Source: Subtercola frigoramans
Lineage (GTDB): Bacteria > Actinomycetota > Actinomycetes > Actinomycetales > Microbacteriaceae
Assembly: GCF_016907385.1 (NCBI RefSeq)
Contig: NZ_JAFBBU010000001.1
Coordinates: 3,224,001 to 3,288,000, forward strand
Length of the DNA: 64,000 nt
Reading direction: 5' to 3'
The translations under genes and the position numbers were made by a program. The number at the start of each line of letters is the position of its first letter. The first letter of the stretch is position 1. Below, in pieces: positions 47,478 through 57,798 of this stretch. A model generated the notes under the pieces. That model saw nothing but the letters and a program-made list of their open reading frames with translations, did not search any database and was not told the origin of the DNA.

Positions 47478-48980
47478 CTAGTACGCGCCGTCGCTCCCGA
47501 GTACGGCGCGAGCCGTCTTCAGCAGAATAACGAAATCGCCCACCATCGACCAGTTTTCGACGTAGTAGAGATCGAGGCGAACTGAGTCTTCCCATGACAA
47601 ATCTGAGCGTCCGCTGACCTGCCAAAGACCAGTTATGCCTGGCTTCATCAAGAACCGGCGATGCACATGGCTCTCGTATTGATCGACTTCACGCTGCAAT
47701 GGCGGGCGCGGCCCGATCAACGACATGTCCCCACGAAACACGTTGATTAACTGTGGGAGTTCGTCCAGGCTGTACCGCCTAAGTACCTTGCCTATCGGTG
47801 TGATTCTTGGGTCGTCCTTCATCTTGAACAACATCGCGTTTCCTGCGTCTTGCTCATCCCCGACCAATTCCTTCAACAGATCCTCGGCGTTGGGAACCAT
47901 CGAACGAAACTTCAGCATGAAGAAGCGTGATCCATCGAGACCGATTCGTTCCTGTTTGAACAGAACTGGCCCGGGAGTACTGAGCCGCACGACCATTGCG
48001 ATACCGATCAATACCGGGCTCAATACGAGCAGTAAAAGACCAGACGACACTACGTCGAAAATCCTCTTCTGGTACCGCTTAAAACCCTCGTAGCGTGGTG
48101 TCTCGACGTGAATCAGCGGCAATCCGGCCACCGGTCGGGTGTGGATGCGCGGGCCACCAATGTCGGTAAGGCTGGGTGCCACAACCAGGTGCTGTCGACC
48201 AGGCTCAAGCGACCAACTCAACTCGCGAATTTTGTCGGCCGACAATTCGTCAGAGCTGGTGATAACGATCGTGTCTGCCCCAGTGGCCAGTATCGCCGGG
48301 CCGATGAGTTCGACGTTGCCGGCAATCGGAATGTTTGTGCCTGGGAGGTAGTCCGCCACCATACCGCTGGCCGTGCACGCGCCAACCACGTGATAGCCCG
48401 CTTCGGGAAATCGGCCAAGTTCGCGGGCGATGTGTAGCACCGAATCCATAGACCCGACTAGAAGCACCTGCGCACTGTAAGCGCCATTCTGGCGCTTTGC
48501 CTTCAGCCACCGTCGCCACAGGACCCTGCTCAATACTAGAGCGACGACCCCCAGCGGCAAGGAGATCAAGAAGAAGCCCCGACTGAAATCGATACGGAAT
48601 AAAAAGGCGACAATCGCCAGAAGGCCGAAGAGACGCCAGCTCACGTCGAATATCACGCGATATTCGGTATTCCCGGTACCAACAATGCGGTCTCCACGCG
48701 ATCCGTAAACGCTCAGAGTCAGCATCCAGAGGGCAACCACCGAGATTGAGATGACCGTATATAGCCCAGTGAAATTGCTGAATGGGTCACTCACATCGGC
48801 CCCAGTAGAAAATGCACTCTGGAATCCGAAACCGAACCAAACTAATTGGGTAAGAGCAACAGTCAGCGAAATAACGATGAAGTCAGTCAGAACAAGTCGT
48901 CGGGCGTAGGAGCGTCTCCAGTCGTAATCTTCCAGATTCTTAGTAGCCACCCTGGTCTGCTGTCTTTCGTCTGTTATCAA
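47478..48980 (-). CDS. Polyprenyl-phosphate sugar-1-phosphate transferase (WcaJ/WbaP-like)
   Basis: 500 residues. Four to five N-terminal transmembrane helices (to about 150) and a CoA-binding-like central domain precede the C-terminal catalytic domain: a membrane helix in RIFDVVSSGLLLLVLSPVLI, then PGPVLFKQERIGLDG, MLKFRSM, RRYSLDELPQLINVFRGDMS, LIGPRPPL and PGITGLWQVSGRSD. It adds the first sugar phosphate to undecaprenyl phosphate at the inner membrane face, starting exopolysaccharide repeat-unit synthesis. The C-terminus (VLGSDGAY) is complete, and the TAG stop lies in the CTAG duplicated by the IS5 insertion. It is downstream of the rml genes on the same strand with a 170-bp gap. Confidence 0.93.
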   Translation of the reverse strand: MITDERQQTRVATKNLEDYDWRRSYARRLVLTDFIVISLTVALTQLVWFGFGFQSAFSTGADVSDPFSNFTGLYTVISISVVALWMLTLSVYGSRGDRIVGTGNTEYRVIFDVSWRLFGLLAIVAFLFRIDFSRGFFLISLPLGVVALVLSRVLWRRWLKAKRQNGAYSAQVLLVGSMDSVLHIARELGRFPEAGYHVVGACTASGMVADYLPGTNIPIAGNVELIGPAILATGADTIVITSSDELSADKIRELSWSLEPGRQHLVVAPSLTDIGGPRIHTRPVAGLPLIHVETPRYEGFKRYQKRIFDVVSSGLLLLVLSPVLIGIAMVVRLSTPGPVLFKQERIGLDGSRFFMLKFRSMVPNAEDLLKELVGDEQDAGNAMLFKMKDDPRITPIGKVLRRYSLDELPQLINVFRGDMSLIGPRPPLQREVDQYESHVHRRFLMKPGITGLWQVSGRSDLSWEDSVRLDLYYVENWSMVGDFVILLKTARAVLGSDGAY

Positions 48981-49152
48981 TGCCCACCCCTATGCACATT
49001 CGCCGACTTGAAACACGAAAAGTACGATCAAACCCTACAGTTCGCATCGGTTCCCAGATCAGGAGTGCGAGAGATTTTACGTACCCGACATCTATTGAAC
49101 ACGTAAACCAAACACCCATTTGATGTACAAGACTACCCGCCCCTCGGATTTC

Positions 49153-50547
49153 TTATTGATTCGCAATTAGGTAGTCGAGGAGCGCATCATCTGCATTTCT
49201 CGGCGTGAAGCCGGTTGCTTTGATCTTGTCCAGCGTCAATGTGCTATTCAAGGGCCGAGGCGCGGAGTCCTTGCCTTCGAAATATGTCTGTGTAGAAACA
49301 CCGGTTACGTTCATCGGATCGTGACCAAGAATCTCGTACACCCGCGACGCTAATTGGGCCCACGATCGCGACTCCCCGTCGTTTGTGAGGTTGTAGGTGC
49401 CGAAAGACGGCTTAACATTGAGAAGGTGAACGATGCCCAAGGCGATGTCATCGGTAAACGTCAAACGACCAATCTGGTCGTTCACTACACTCGGAGCGAT
49501 CCCGCGCGCGGCCAGCGAAGCCATCGTACGGACGAAATTTGTTCCCTCGCCGATCACCCAACTAGTTCGAACAATGTAGTGGCGAGGAACGGTTGCAACG
49601 ATCGCGTCAGCCGCAGCCTTTGTCTGGCCATAAACACCCAACGGGCTGAACGCCTCGTCTTCGGAGTGTGCATCGAGTGCCCCGTCGAACACGTAGTCGC
49701 TGGAAACGTGCACGAGCGTGATGCCATTTCGGCTGGCCACGGCAGCAAGGAGAGAGGTCCCGATAACGTTCGACCCCCAAGCATCGCGGCGCCCGCTTTC
49801 AGTCTCCGCGGCGTCGACCTTCGTATAAGCCGAAGCATTGACGATTACTTCGTAATCACGCCAGTGACGGCCTGAATAACTCTTGGGGTTAGAAACATCG
49901 AATTCAGCCCGACTTACGAATTCAGCGTTCGGCATCACATGCCGGAGTGCTTTTCCAAGCTGGCCCCCGGAACCGATGACCAGAGTCTTACGGCCCTGCA
50001 TCGGCGTTACGCGTGAAAGCCTGGGATGAGCACGATCCTTCTCGCTCAACTCCGCTTCGGAAAGCGGAATTGGCCAATTTATTCCAACAGTCTCATCTGC
50101 GAGGTTGAGAAAGGTGTATGAAGCATTGGCGCTCCAGTGGTCATTCACCAGGTATGAATATGCAGTTTCGTTCTCGAGAGTCTGATAAGAATTCCCGACT
50201 CCGTAGGGAACGAAGACTGCTCGTGAGGGGCCAAGTTCGGCGGTGAAAACAGCGCCAAAGGTCGGCCCGTCGCGTAAGTCGACCCAGGCGCCAAATATCT
50301 TCCCCGACGCAACCGACACGAATTTGTCCCACGGTTCGGCGTGAATTCCTCTCGTCGTACCCGCAACACCGTTAAACGAGATGTTGTTTTGCACCGGGCC
50401 GAAGTCCGGCAGACCCACGGCCACCATTTTCTCTCTTTGCCAGTTTTCCTTGAACCAGCCACGGTTGTCCCCATGGACCGGCAGATCTAGCAAGACGAGC
50501 CCCGGGATCGGTGTCAATGTTGAGGTCAATCCCGGAGTGCTCGCCAT
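49153..50547 (-). CDS. Fused dTDP-4-dehydrorhamnose 3,5-epimerase / reductase (RmlC-RmlD)
   Basis: 464 residues. Residues 1-180 are a cupin-fold RmlC-like domain (GLVLLDLPVHGDNRGWFKE; H69 in TTRGIHAEP; VDLRDGPTFG; FVPYGVGNSY). From about 185 an RmlD short-chain dehydrogenase domain follows: VIGSGGQLGKAL, SSDYVFDG, and YGQTKAA with the catalytic Tyr/Lys. Together they convert dTDP-4-keto-6-deoxyglucose to dTDP-L-rhamnose. Such fusions are common in Microbacteriaceae. It starts two bases after rmlB ends. Confidence 0.92.
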   Translation of the reverse strand: MASTPGLTSTLTPIPGLVLLDLPVHGDNRGWFKENWQREKMVAVGLPDFGPVQNNISFNGVAGTTRGIHAEPWDKFVSVASGKIFGAWVDLRDGPTFGAVFTAELGPSRAVFVPYGVGNSYQTLENETAYSYLVNDHWSANASYTFLNLADETVGINWPIPLSEAELSEKDRAHPRLSRVTPMQGRKTLVIGSGGQLGKALRHVMPNAEFVSRAEFDVSNPKSYSGRHWRDYEVIVNASAYTKVDAAETESGRRDAWGSNVIGTSLLAAVASRNGITLVHVSSDYVFDGALDAHSEDEAFSPLGVYGQTKAAADAIVATVPRHYIVRTSWVIGEGTNFVRTMASLAARGIAPSVVNDQIGRLTFTDDIALGIVHLLNVKPSFGTYNLTNDGESRSWAQLASRVYEILGHDPMNVTGVSTQTYFEGKDSAPRPLNSTLTLDKIKATGFTPRNADDALLDYLIANQ

Positions 50548-50549
50548 GA

Positions 50550-51548
<999 letters not shown>

Positions 51549-51552
51549 TTAC

Positions 51553-52422
51553 CTATTTACCCCGCTCGATAGCTTCAATCAAGTAGGCGCCGTAGCCCGA
51601 TTTCACCAGCTTACTAGCTCGTTCGCGAAGCTCGTCGTCCGTGAGAAATCCTTGACGCCAAGCGACTTCCTCGGGCGAACCGATCTTTAGTCCTTGGCGC
51701 CGTTCGATTGTGCGTACATACTCACTTGCATCAGTCATCGAATCGAATGTGCCCGTGTCCAGCCAAGCGGTTCCCCGTGGAAGCACTTCAACCTTCAACC
51801 TGCCCTGCTCCAAGTAGGCGGAGTTGACATCGGTGATCTCATATTCGCCTCGCGGGGAAGGGCTAAGACCTGCGGCGATCTCGACCACATCGTTGTCGTA
51901 GAAGTAAAGTCCGGGCACGGCATAATTGCTCTTCGGCTTAGCAGGCTTCTCCTCGAGTGACAACGCAATACCGTTTTCGTCGAAATCGACAACTCCGTAG
52001 GCCGAGGGCTCGGCAACCCAGTATGCGAATATTGCGCCACCTTCGATATTGCTGAATCGCGATAGCTTGGACCCAAGACCCGGCCCGTAAAAGATGTTGT
52101 CACCCAGGACGAGAGCCACACTTTCATCGCCGATAAAGGAAGCGCCAATTACGAACGCCTGTGCCAATCCATTCGGCTCCGGCTGTACAGCGAAGGTAAG
52201 TGAGATGCCGAATTGAGAACCATCCCCGAGCAAACGCTTGAATTGATCGGCGTCATGGGGAGTGGTGATGATCAAGATCTCCCTGATGCCGGCGTTGATG
52301 AGTGTCGAGAGCGGATAATAGATCATCGGTTTGTCGTAGATCGGCACCAACTGTTTCGAAATGCCGAGCGTGATTGGATGAAGCCTCGTACCAGACCCGC
52401 CTGCAAGAATAATTCCCCTCAT
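51553..52422 (-). CDS. rmlA: Glucose-1-phosphate thymidylyltransferase
   Basis: 289 residues from ATG 52422 ([18 protein letters not shown]), the usual RmlA N-terminus; the frame continues upstream to 52458 without need. The nucleotide-binding signature, the [12 protein letters not shown] block, [11 protein letters not shown] and [12 protein letters not shown] are all present. It makes dTDP-glucose, the first step to dTDP-rhamnose, and is allosterically inhibited by dTDP-rhamnose in the family. First gene of the rmlA-rmlB-rmlCD operon. Confidence 0.95.
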   Translation of the reverse strand: MRGIILAGGSGTRLHPITLGISKQLVPIYDKPMIYYPLSTLINAGIREILIITTPHDADQFKRLLGDGSQFGISLTFAVQPEPNGLAQAFVIGASFIGDESVALVLGDNIFYGPGLGSKLSRFSNIEGGAIFAYWVAEPSAYGVVDFDENGIALSLEEKPAKPKSNYAVPGLYFYDNDVVEIAAGLSPSPRGEYEITDVNSAYLEQGRLKVEVLPRGTAWLDTGTFDSMTDASEYVRTIERRQGLKIGSPEEVAWRQGFLTDDELRERASKLVKSGYGAYLIEAIERGK

Positions 52423-52572
52423 GTCACCATGATGGGGGATCGATCGCTTTAGGAACAAATCGACACTGGCGGATAGAACCCGAGCAACGCATTTTCGTCG
52501 TATTCTTGAGAGTCAGTCCCTACTTATCGCCCCACCCGTCAATGACGCCGGTCCGCAACGAGCACCGGAGGA

Positions 52573-52620
52573 ATGGCTGTGAATTCTTACTCTGACCGAG
52601 CATCGGTAATTCCTCGATGA
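52573..52620 (+). CDS. 15-codon leader peptide coupled to the next gene
   Basis: ATG 52573 is preceded by a strong CCGGAGGA site and encodes MAVNSYSDRASVIPR; its TGA overlaps the ATG of the following gene (ATGA). The following gene has no good site of its own except inside this leader. Either the leader is translated for coupling or it is chance; the ribosome-binding site argues for the former. Confidence 0.5.
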   Translation: MAVNSYSDRASVIPR

Positions 52621-53411
52621 GGGAGAATCGGCGGTTTCGGTTGTTGGCGATTGCCGCGACAGTGTTTCTCGCTGCCGATATCGTTCTTGTCATCTTCGCG
52701 CTGCGCCCTCCGGCGGTTGAGACCACTTCAGGTGCCGTGCCGATGCCGTCGCCAACTGTATCGACTTCTGCCCCAACGGCCCCCCTTGTAGCTTCTAGGG
52801 CGCCGAACATCCCACTCGTCAGCGAGGGCTCAGATCTGCGCTACCTCGGGTTCACGAGCCAGGGCATCGGGTTCCGAGCCACCCGCGGGGCGTGCGATGG
52901 CCCACCACCAACAGTTGAGCGCACCACTGACGGCGGTGCAACGTGGTCCTCAGTCACGCCGACCGACGTAACACTCCGGCAAATCGACGCCCTCACGGTG
53001 GTAACCGATTCCCAGGTGAATCTGCTGGCGCGGGTTGAGCCGAGCTGCACCCCGACCGCCGTTAGTACGTTCACCCAAGGCGAGTTCTGGCAGGCCTATC
53101 CAGACCGCACGTCAAATCTGTCTGCGGCCACGCTGCCGTCGAGCATCCAGATTCCTGGCATCTACGCCATCGCCCAGAAAGACTCAGGTGTCGACATCGC
53201 CGTGTTCGGAGACACAGGATGCTCAGGGGTGAAGTTCAAATATCTGCCCACCGCTTTGTCCGCTGCGGGTGCTGCCGATCTCGGCTGCCTTGCAGACGTC
53301 ACGAGTCCGACTGCGCTCGCACTGGCGGTGTCAGGAAACGAACTCTGGCTCTGGGCCAACAATGACCTATACACGTCCGCGGACAACGCCGCCACGTGGA
53401 AGAAGGTCTAG
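52617..53411 (+). CDS. Exported protein with Asp-box-like repeats
   Basis: 264 residues. An N-terminal signal-anchor (RFRLLAIAATVFLAADIVLVIFAL) is followed by a Pro/Ser/Thr linker (about 35-60). Then comes a beta-propeller-like region with Asp-box/BNR motifs: TTDGGATWSSV at about 100 and SADNAATWKKV at the very end. Four extracellular Cys may pair. Such domains occur in sialidases and in adhesive surface proteins; catalytic residues are not identifiable. It is divergent from rmlA and abuts mqo tail to tail, with stop codons in adjacent bases. Confidence 0.75.
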   Translation: MRENRRFRLLAIAATVFLAADIVLVIFALRPPAVETTSGAVPMPSPTVSTSAPTAPLVASRAPNIPLVSEGSDLRYLGFTSQGIGFRATRGACDGPPPTVERTTDGGATWSSVTPTDVTLRQIDALTVVTDSQVNLLARVEPSCTPTAVSTFTQGEFWQAYPDRTSNLSAATLPSSIQIPGIYAIAQKDSGVDIAVFGDTGCSGVKFKYLPTALSAAGAADLGCLADVTSPTALALAVSGNELWLWANNDLYTSADNAATWKKV

Positions 53412-54899
53412 CTAAACCTCGACCACGAGATCGAGCACCTTCGCAGTCTCAGCGAGCGTCTTCTTCGCCTTCGACGGTGACTCATTCAATTTTGTGCCGA
53501 GAGAAGGAATCATCTTCTTCAGCGCAGGCACCCAACCTGCATACTGCGACGAGAAGCATCGTTCGATCAGCTCGAGCATGATCGGCACCGCTGTCGATGC
53601 GCCCGGCGAGGCGCCCAACAGTCCAGCAATCGACCCGTCTGCAGAAGTGACGACCTCGGTGCCGAACTGTAGTACGCCACCCTTTTTCGCATCCTTCTTC
53701 ATGACCTGCACGCGTTGGCCGGCGGCGATCAGGTACCAATCCTCCGCACGCGCAGTGGGCATGAACTCCTGAAGTGCCTTCAGCTTCTTGGCACGACTGG
53801 CGAATACCTCGCTGATCAAGTACTTGAGCAGATCGAAATTGTCTCGGGCTACGGCCAGCATGGGGCCGATGTTGCCCGGCTTGATCGACAGAGGGAGATC
53901 CAACCATGAGCCCGACTTGAGAAACTTCGGGCTGAAGCCTGCGTACGGCCCGAAGAGAAGCGAAGCTTCCCCGTCGACGACACGCTTGTCGAGGTGAGGT
54001 ACAGACATGGGCGGCGCACCCACGGCCGCCTTGCCATAGACCTTCGCCTGGTGCTCACGCACAACTGCAGGATTGTCGGTACGGAGGAATTCACCGCTGA
54101 TCGGGAACCCACCAAACCCCTTGATCTCGGGAATGCCCGACTTCTGGAGAAGGTGCAGAGCACCGCCGCCGGCACCAACGAATACGAATCGGGCGTTCAC
54201 CTTTGCCGGGGTACCCCCCACGAGATGACGGAACCCGACATTCCACGTGCCGTCACTCTGCTTCTTCAGGCTGTTCACGCTGCGCCCGGTGTGCAGCTCT
54301 GCGCCGTTGTCACGGAGATAGTCGAAAAGTTGATGCGTCAGTGCCCCGAAATCGACGTCGGTCCCGGCCGGCACGCGAGTAGCAGCCACGGGTTCACCTT
54401 TGCGACGATCGCGCATCAACAACGGAGCCCACCCATAGATCACTCGGGGGTCGTCGGAATACTCGATTCCTTCGAACAACGGTTCATTTTTCAGAACGTC
54501 GTACCGCTTCTTCAGGTACTCGACATTCGACTCCCCCGAAACGAAAGTCATGTGCGGAGTCTGGTTGATGAAAGTCTCGGGTGCGCCGAGCAGTCCTTTT
54601 TCAATCAGGTACGACCACAGCTGCCGGCTCACCTGGAACTGCTCATTGATGGCTACGGCCTTGGAGCTTTCGACGCTGCCGTCAGCAGCCTGTGGCATGT
54701 AGTTCAGTTCACACAGTGCAGCGTGCCCGGTACCGGCGTTGTTCCACGGGTTGGAGCTCTCGAGCGCGACTGCGTCGAGCTTCTCAAAGATCTGGATGCT
54801 CCAGTCGGGCTGAAGTAGCTTGATCAATGCGCCAAGGGTGGCACTCATGATGCCACCACCGATCAAAACGACGTCGACGGGTTTAGATGCTGTGCTCAC
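53412..54899 (-). CDS. mqo: Malate:quinone oxidoreductase
   Basis: 495 residues. FAD-binding N-terminus VDVVLIGGGIMSATLGALI, then ESSNPWNNAGTGHAALCELN, a conserved Mqo signature, and GVLQFGTEVVTSADGSIAGLLGASPGAS near the C-terminus. This membrane-associated enzyme oxidises malate to oxaloacetate and passes electrons to quinone in the citric acid cycle. It is a core-metabolism gene with higher GC than the polysaccharide genes on both sides. Confidence 0.95.
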   Translation of the reverse strand: MSTASKPVDVVLIGGGIMSATLGALIKLLQPDWSIQIFEKLDAVALESSNPWNNAGTGHAALCELNYMPQAADGSVESSKAVAINEQFQVSRQLWSYLIEKGLLGAPETFINQTPHMTFVSGESNVEYLKKRYDVLKNEPLFEGIEYSDDPRVIYGWAPLLMRDRRKGEPVAATRVPAGTDVDFGALTHQLFDYLRDNGAELHTGRSVNSLKKQSDGTWNVGFRHLVGGTPAKVNARFVFVGAGGGALHLLQKSGIPEIKGFGGFPISGEFLRTDNPAVVREHQAKVYGKAAVGAPPMSVPHLDKRVVDGEASLLFGPYAGFSPKFLKSGSWLDLPLSIKPGNIGPMLAVARDNFDLLKYLISEVFASRAKKLKALQEFMPTARAEDWYLIAAGQRVQVMKKDAKKGGVLQFGTEVVTSADGSIAGLLGASPGASTAVPIMLELIERCFSSQYAGWVPALKKMIPSLGTKLNESPSKAKKTLAETAKVLDLVVEV

Positions 54900-55000
54900 C
54901 CGTCAATTCTACGGCGCCGTTTCCGAGCAACAAGGCGGTTGAGGAAAGCAAGAAACGTCGATCTTTCCATTTGGCCGCATCCGACACTCCCCTATACTCG

Positions 55001-56314
55001 CTAAGGGCGACCAAGACCCTTGTAGGTCCAACCTGCTGCACGCCAGGCCACCGGGTCGAGACAGTTGCGCCCGTCGATCACGAAGGGCCGGGAGACGAGT
55101 CCCGCAACTCGAACAGGATCCAGCTCTCTGAACTGCTTCCACTCCGTCACGACCACCACGGCCTCTGCTCCGGTCAGTGCGTCGTCGACGTCGGAGACAT
55201 AGTTCAGCTGCGGGTGAGTCCGTGCAGCGTTCGAGTTCGCCTCGGGGTCGATCGCGAGCACCTCTGCACCGAGACCCTTTAGCTGCACAGCTACATCCAG
55301 AGCAGGCGAGTCTCGAATGTCATCCGAGTCGGGCTTGAACGCCAGGCCGAGTACGGCCACTCGCTTGCCGAACACGCTGCCCCCGAAGGATTCCACAACT
55401 AGATCGACGACCTTCTGGCGGCGTCGCAGGTTGATCGAGTCGACTTCCTTGAGGAATGCGACTGACTCGCCCCGGCCAAGTTCTTCGGCTCGAGCCGTGA
55501 AAGCCCGAATGTCCTTTGGCAAGCAGCCTCCGCCGAACCCGACCCCAGCGTTCAAGAAGCGGCGCCCAATGCGTGCGTCAAACCCGATGGCATCAGCAAG
55601 CTGAGTGACGTCAGCGCCAGTACTCTCAGCGATTTCAGCCATTGCATTGATGAAAGAGATCTTCGTTGCAAGAAAGGCGTTCGCCGAGACTTTCACCAAT
55701 TCAGCAGTTGCGTAGTCCGTCACGACGAGCGGAGTGTCTTTGGATAAGGCCGTGGCGTACACCTCGTCGAGTAGAGCCTTTGCCGCCGCCCCACTTTCGC
55801 CCAGCGCAACCCCGTAGACCAGTCGATCAGGGCTTATTGTGTCTTGTACTGCGAAGCCTTCGCGCAGAAACTCCGGATTCCATGCCAGCATGGCTCCGGA
55901 TCCGGCGTCGGCAATTCTCCCCGCTAGCCGCTGCGCTGTGCCGACAGGTACAGTCGACTTCCCGGCAACAAGTTCACCATCGCCAAGATGAGGCAGCAAC
56001 GCCTCGATAGCTGCGTTCACGTACGTCAGATCTGCTGCGTTCTCCCCTTTCTTTTGTGGGGTGCCAACTGCTACAAAATGAATCTGAGCACCCCGCACCT
56101 GCGAGATGTCCGAGGTGAAGGAAAGTCTTCCAGAAGCCATTCCAGTCGCCAGGATCTCAGGAAGACCTGGCTCGAAGAACGGCGCCTTGCCCAATGACAG
56201 CATCGCGATCTTGTTGGGGTCGACATCTACGCCAACCACTTCATGACCAAGTTCCGCCATAGCGGCAGCATGCACCGCACCCAGGTAGCCGCAGCCGATG
56301 ACTGAAACTCTCAT
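55001..56314 (-). CDS. UDP-glucose 6-dehydrogenase
   Basis: 437 residues from ATG 56314 (MRVSVIGCGYLGAVHAAAMA), with the NAD motif GCGYLG at the start; the longer frame to 56368 is not needed. The catalytic cysteine is in GVGFGGGCLPKDIRAF. C-terminal UDP-binding part: VLGLAFKPDSDDIRDSPAL. It oxidises UDP-glucose to UDP-glucuronate, giving an acidic sugar for surface polymers. It is transcribed away from the GT4 gene. Confidence 0.93.
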   Translation of the reverse strand: MRVSVIGCGYLGAVHAAAMAELGHEVVGVDVDPNKIAMLSLGKAPFFEPGLPEILATGMASGRLSFTSDISQVRGAQIHFVAVGTPQKKGENAADLTYVNAAIEALLPHLGDGELVAGKSTVPVGTAQRLAGRIADAGSGAMLAWNPEFLREGFAVQDTISPDRLVYGVALGESGAAAKALLDEVYATALSKDTPLVVTDYATAELVKVSANAFLATKISFINAMAEIAESTGADVTQLADAIGFDARIGRRFLNAGVGFGGGCLPKDIRAFTARAEELGRGESVAFLKEVDSINLRRRQKVVDLVVESFGGSVFGKRVAVLGLAFKPDSDDIRDSPALDVAVQLKGLGAEVLAIDPEANSNAARTHPQLNYVSDVDDALTGAEAVVVVTEWKQFRELDPVRVAGLVSRPFVIDGRNCLDPVAWRAAGWTYKGLGRP

Positions 56315-56628
56315 ATTCGCTATCCCATTTGATCTGGTGAACCTCACGGCGCTGTGCTTACGGTTCATTCATACCAGTTCCGTGTTTCATTTATGCGTCA
56401 CTGACACGGCCCTTCGTTGTAACAGACTTCACACACTCGTCCAGCCTCCGATCAGCTTCTCGGCCGTTAAGAATCTGCTGACCCTGCTGATTGCGATAGA
56501 TACTCGGCGGGATTGCGCGTCGACTGCAAAATTGATGCGGTCATGCACGCATTCGACTCCAGCTAGGGTTGAACTGGAATTTGAGAATTGAGCACCGCCT
56601 CCACGCACCCGAATTGGAAGGATCTGCG
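56315..56628. other. Divergent promoter region, no gene seen
   Basis: This region of about 310 bp between the UDP-glucose dehydrogenase and GT4 glycosyltransferase starts is relatively AT-rich for the window. It should hold both promoters. No clear palindrome, terminator or small gene is visible. Confidence 0.45.
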
Positions 56629-57798
56629 ATGAACGGCGCAATAAACCGGGTTACCTTTTGGAGAGTGATCGTCCTTCAGGGCACCGAGACCTTCATCCGC
56701 ACTCAGTCTGACGCAATTTCAAGATGGTCAGTGAGCACGCTGGGTTTCAAAAGGTTTGAGTCCGCACTGTCCAGAACAGACGACGTGATCGTGCACCCAA
56801 ATCGATACGTCGCGGCTATCGCCCTCCGCTGGTTCAGAATGACCCGCTATTCGCCGAATCTTCGCAAATCGCTGGAGAGTCTGAAGCCCGCGTTGGTTCA
56901 TGCACACTTTGGTACGGATGCTGCATTGATAGTGCCCACCTTGCGAAAGGCTCACATCCCGCTCGTTGTGAGCGTTTATGGGTTCGACGTGTCAAAGAAG
57001 CTGCCTGAAACCGCCAAGGGGCGACGCGATTCGAAGCGACTTCGAGAAGCATTTGATTACTCGAGCGCGATTATTGCAAACTCGCAGTTCATGGCCGAAA
57101 GCGCAATCGGCCGCGGTGCCGATCCCGAGAAGTTACACGTCGTTCACCTTGGTATAGTCACCGACCCAAATGTTCAACAAACTCCGAGGCAGAGGGCCGG
57201 AATCCTGTTTGTGGGGAGGTTGGTAGAAAAGAAGGGCGTATCCGATCTGATCTCAGCGGTGTCGACACTTAATGCCGGCTTCGAGAACACCAAATTGATC
57301 ATTGTCGGAGATGGCCCGCTTCGCTTCGACCTCGAGGCCCAGGCCCAACGGCTGGGTGTAAACGCAGAATTCGTCGGGTCTCTGCCGCCTGCCACCATCA
57401 AATCGCTTATGACCAACGCATTGCTGTTGGCCGTGCCCTCGAAGACAGCAGCAGACGGTGATTCTGAAGGTCTACCTACAATAATTCTCGAAGCGGCCAA
57501 TGAGGGGCTACCAATTGTCGCTACGACGCATTCGGGCATTCCCGAGGCTGTCAAGAACGAAATCACTGGACTCCTGGTCCCAGAAGGCCAGCCGGATCTA
57601 CTAGCAGCCGCCTTGTCGAGGCTCCTTAGCGATCCCGACTTCGCCGCCGAACTCGGCGCCGCGGGAAAGCGATTCATTTCCGATGAATTCGACATTAGAA
57701 TTTGCGCGGCGAAACTTGAATCGATCTACGACCGAGCTAGGTCTCAGGAGTCCGAAGGTAATCGTGGCCGAATGTACCGCACTGAGTTGGGGCGCTGA
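56629..57798 (+). CDS. GT4-family glycosyltransferase
   Basis: 389 residues from ATG 56629, supported by GGAAGGAT. GT-B fold with the N-lobe PALVHAHFGTDAALIVPTLRK and IPLVVSVYGFDV; the C-lobe has GILFVGRLVEKKGVSDLI, LIIVGDGPLRFDLE, FVGSLPPATIKSLM and the retaining-enzyme motif EGLPTIILEAANEGLPIVAT (EX7E). It adds a sugar to the lipid-linked repeat unit on the cytoplasmic side. The epimerase gene follows with a one-base overlap (TGATG). Confidence 0.92.
   Translation: MNGAINRVTFWRVIVLQGTETFIRTQSDAISRWSVSTLGFKRFESALSRTDDVIVHPNRYVAAIALRWFRMTRYSPNLRKSLESLKPALVHAHFGTDAALIVPTLRKAHIPLVVSVYGFDVSKKLPETAKGRRDSKRLREAFDYSSAIIANSQFMAESAIGRGADPEKLHVVHLGIVTDPNVQQTPRQRAGILFVGRLVEKKGVSDLISAVSTLNAGFENTKLIIVGDGPLRFDLEAQAQRLGVNAEFVGSLPPATIKSLMTNALLLAVPSKTAADGDSEGLPTIILEAANEGLPIVATTHSGIPEAVKNEITGLLVPEGQPDLLAAALSRLLSDPDFAAELGAAGKRFISDEFDIRICAAKLESIYDRARSQESEGNRGRMYRTELGR

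Noticed and set aside
52415..52437. CCCC...GGGGG at the rmlA start as another operator
   Set aside because: The 14-bp gap is much larger than in the other sites and it overlaps the rmlA start region; not counted in the set.
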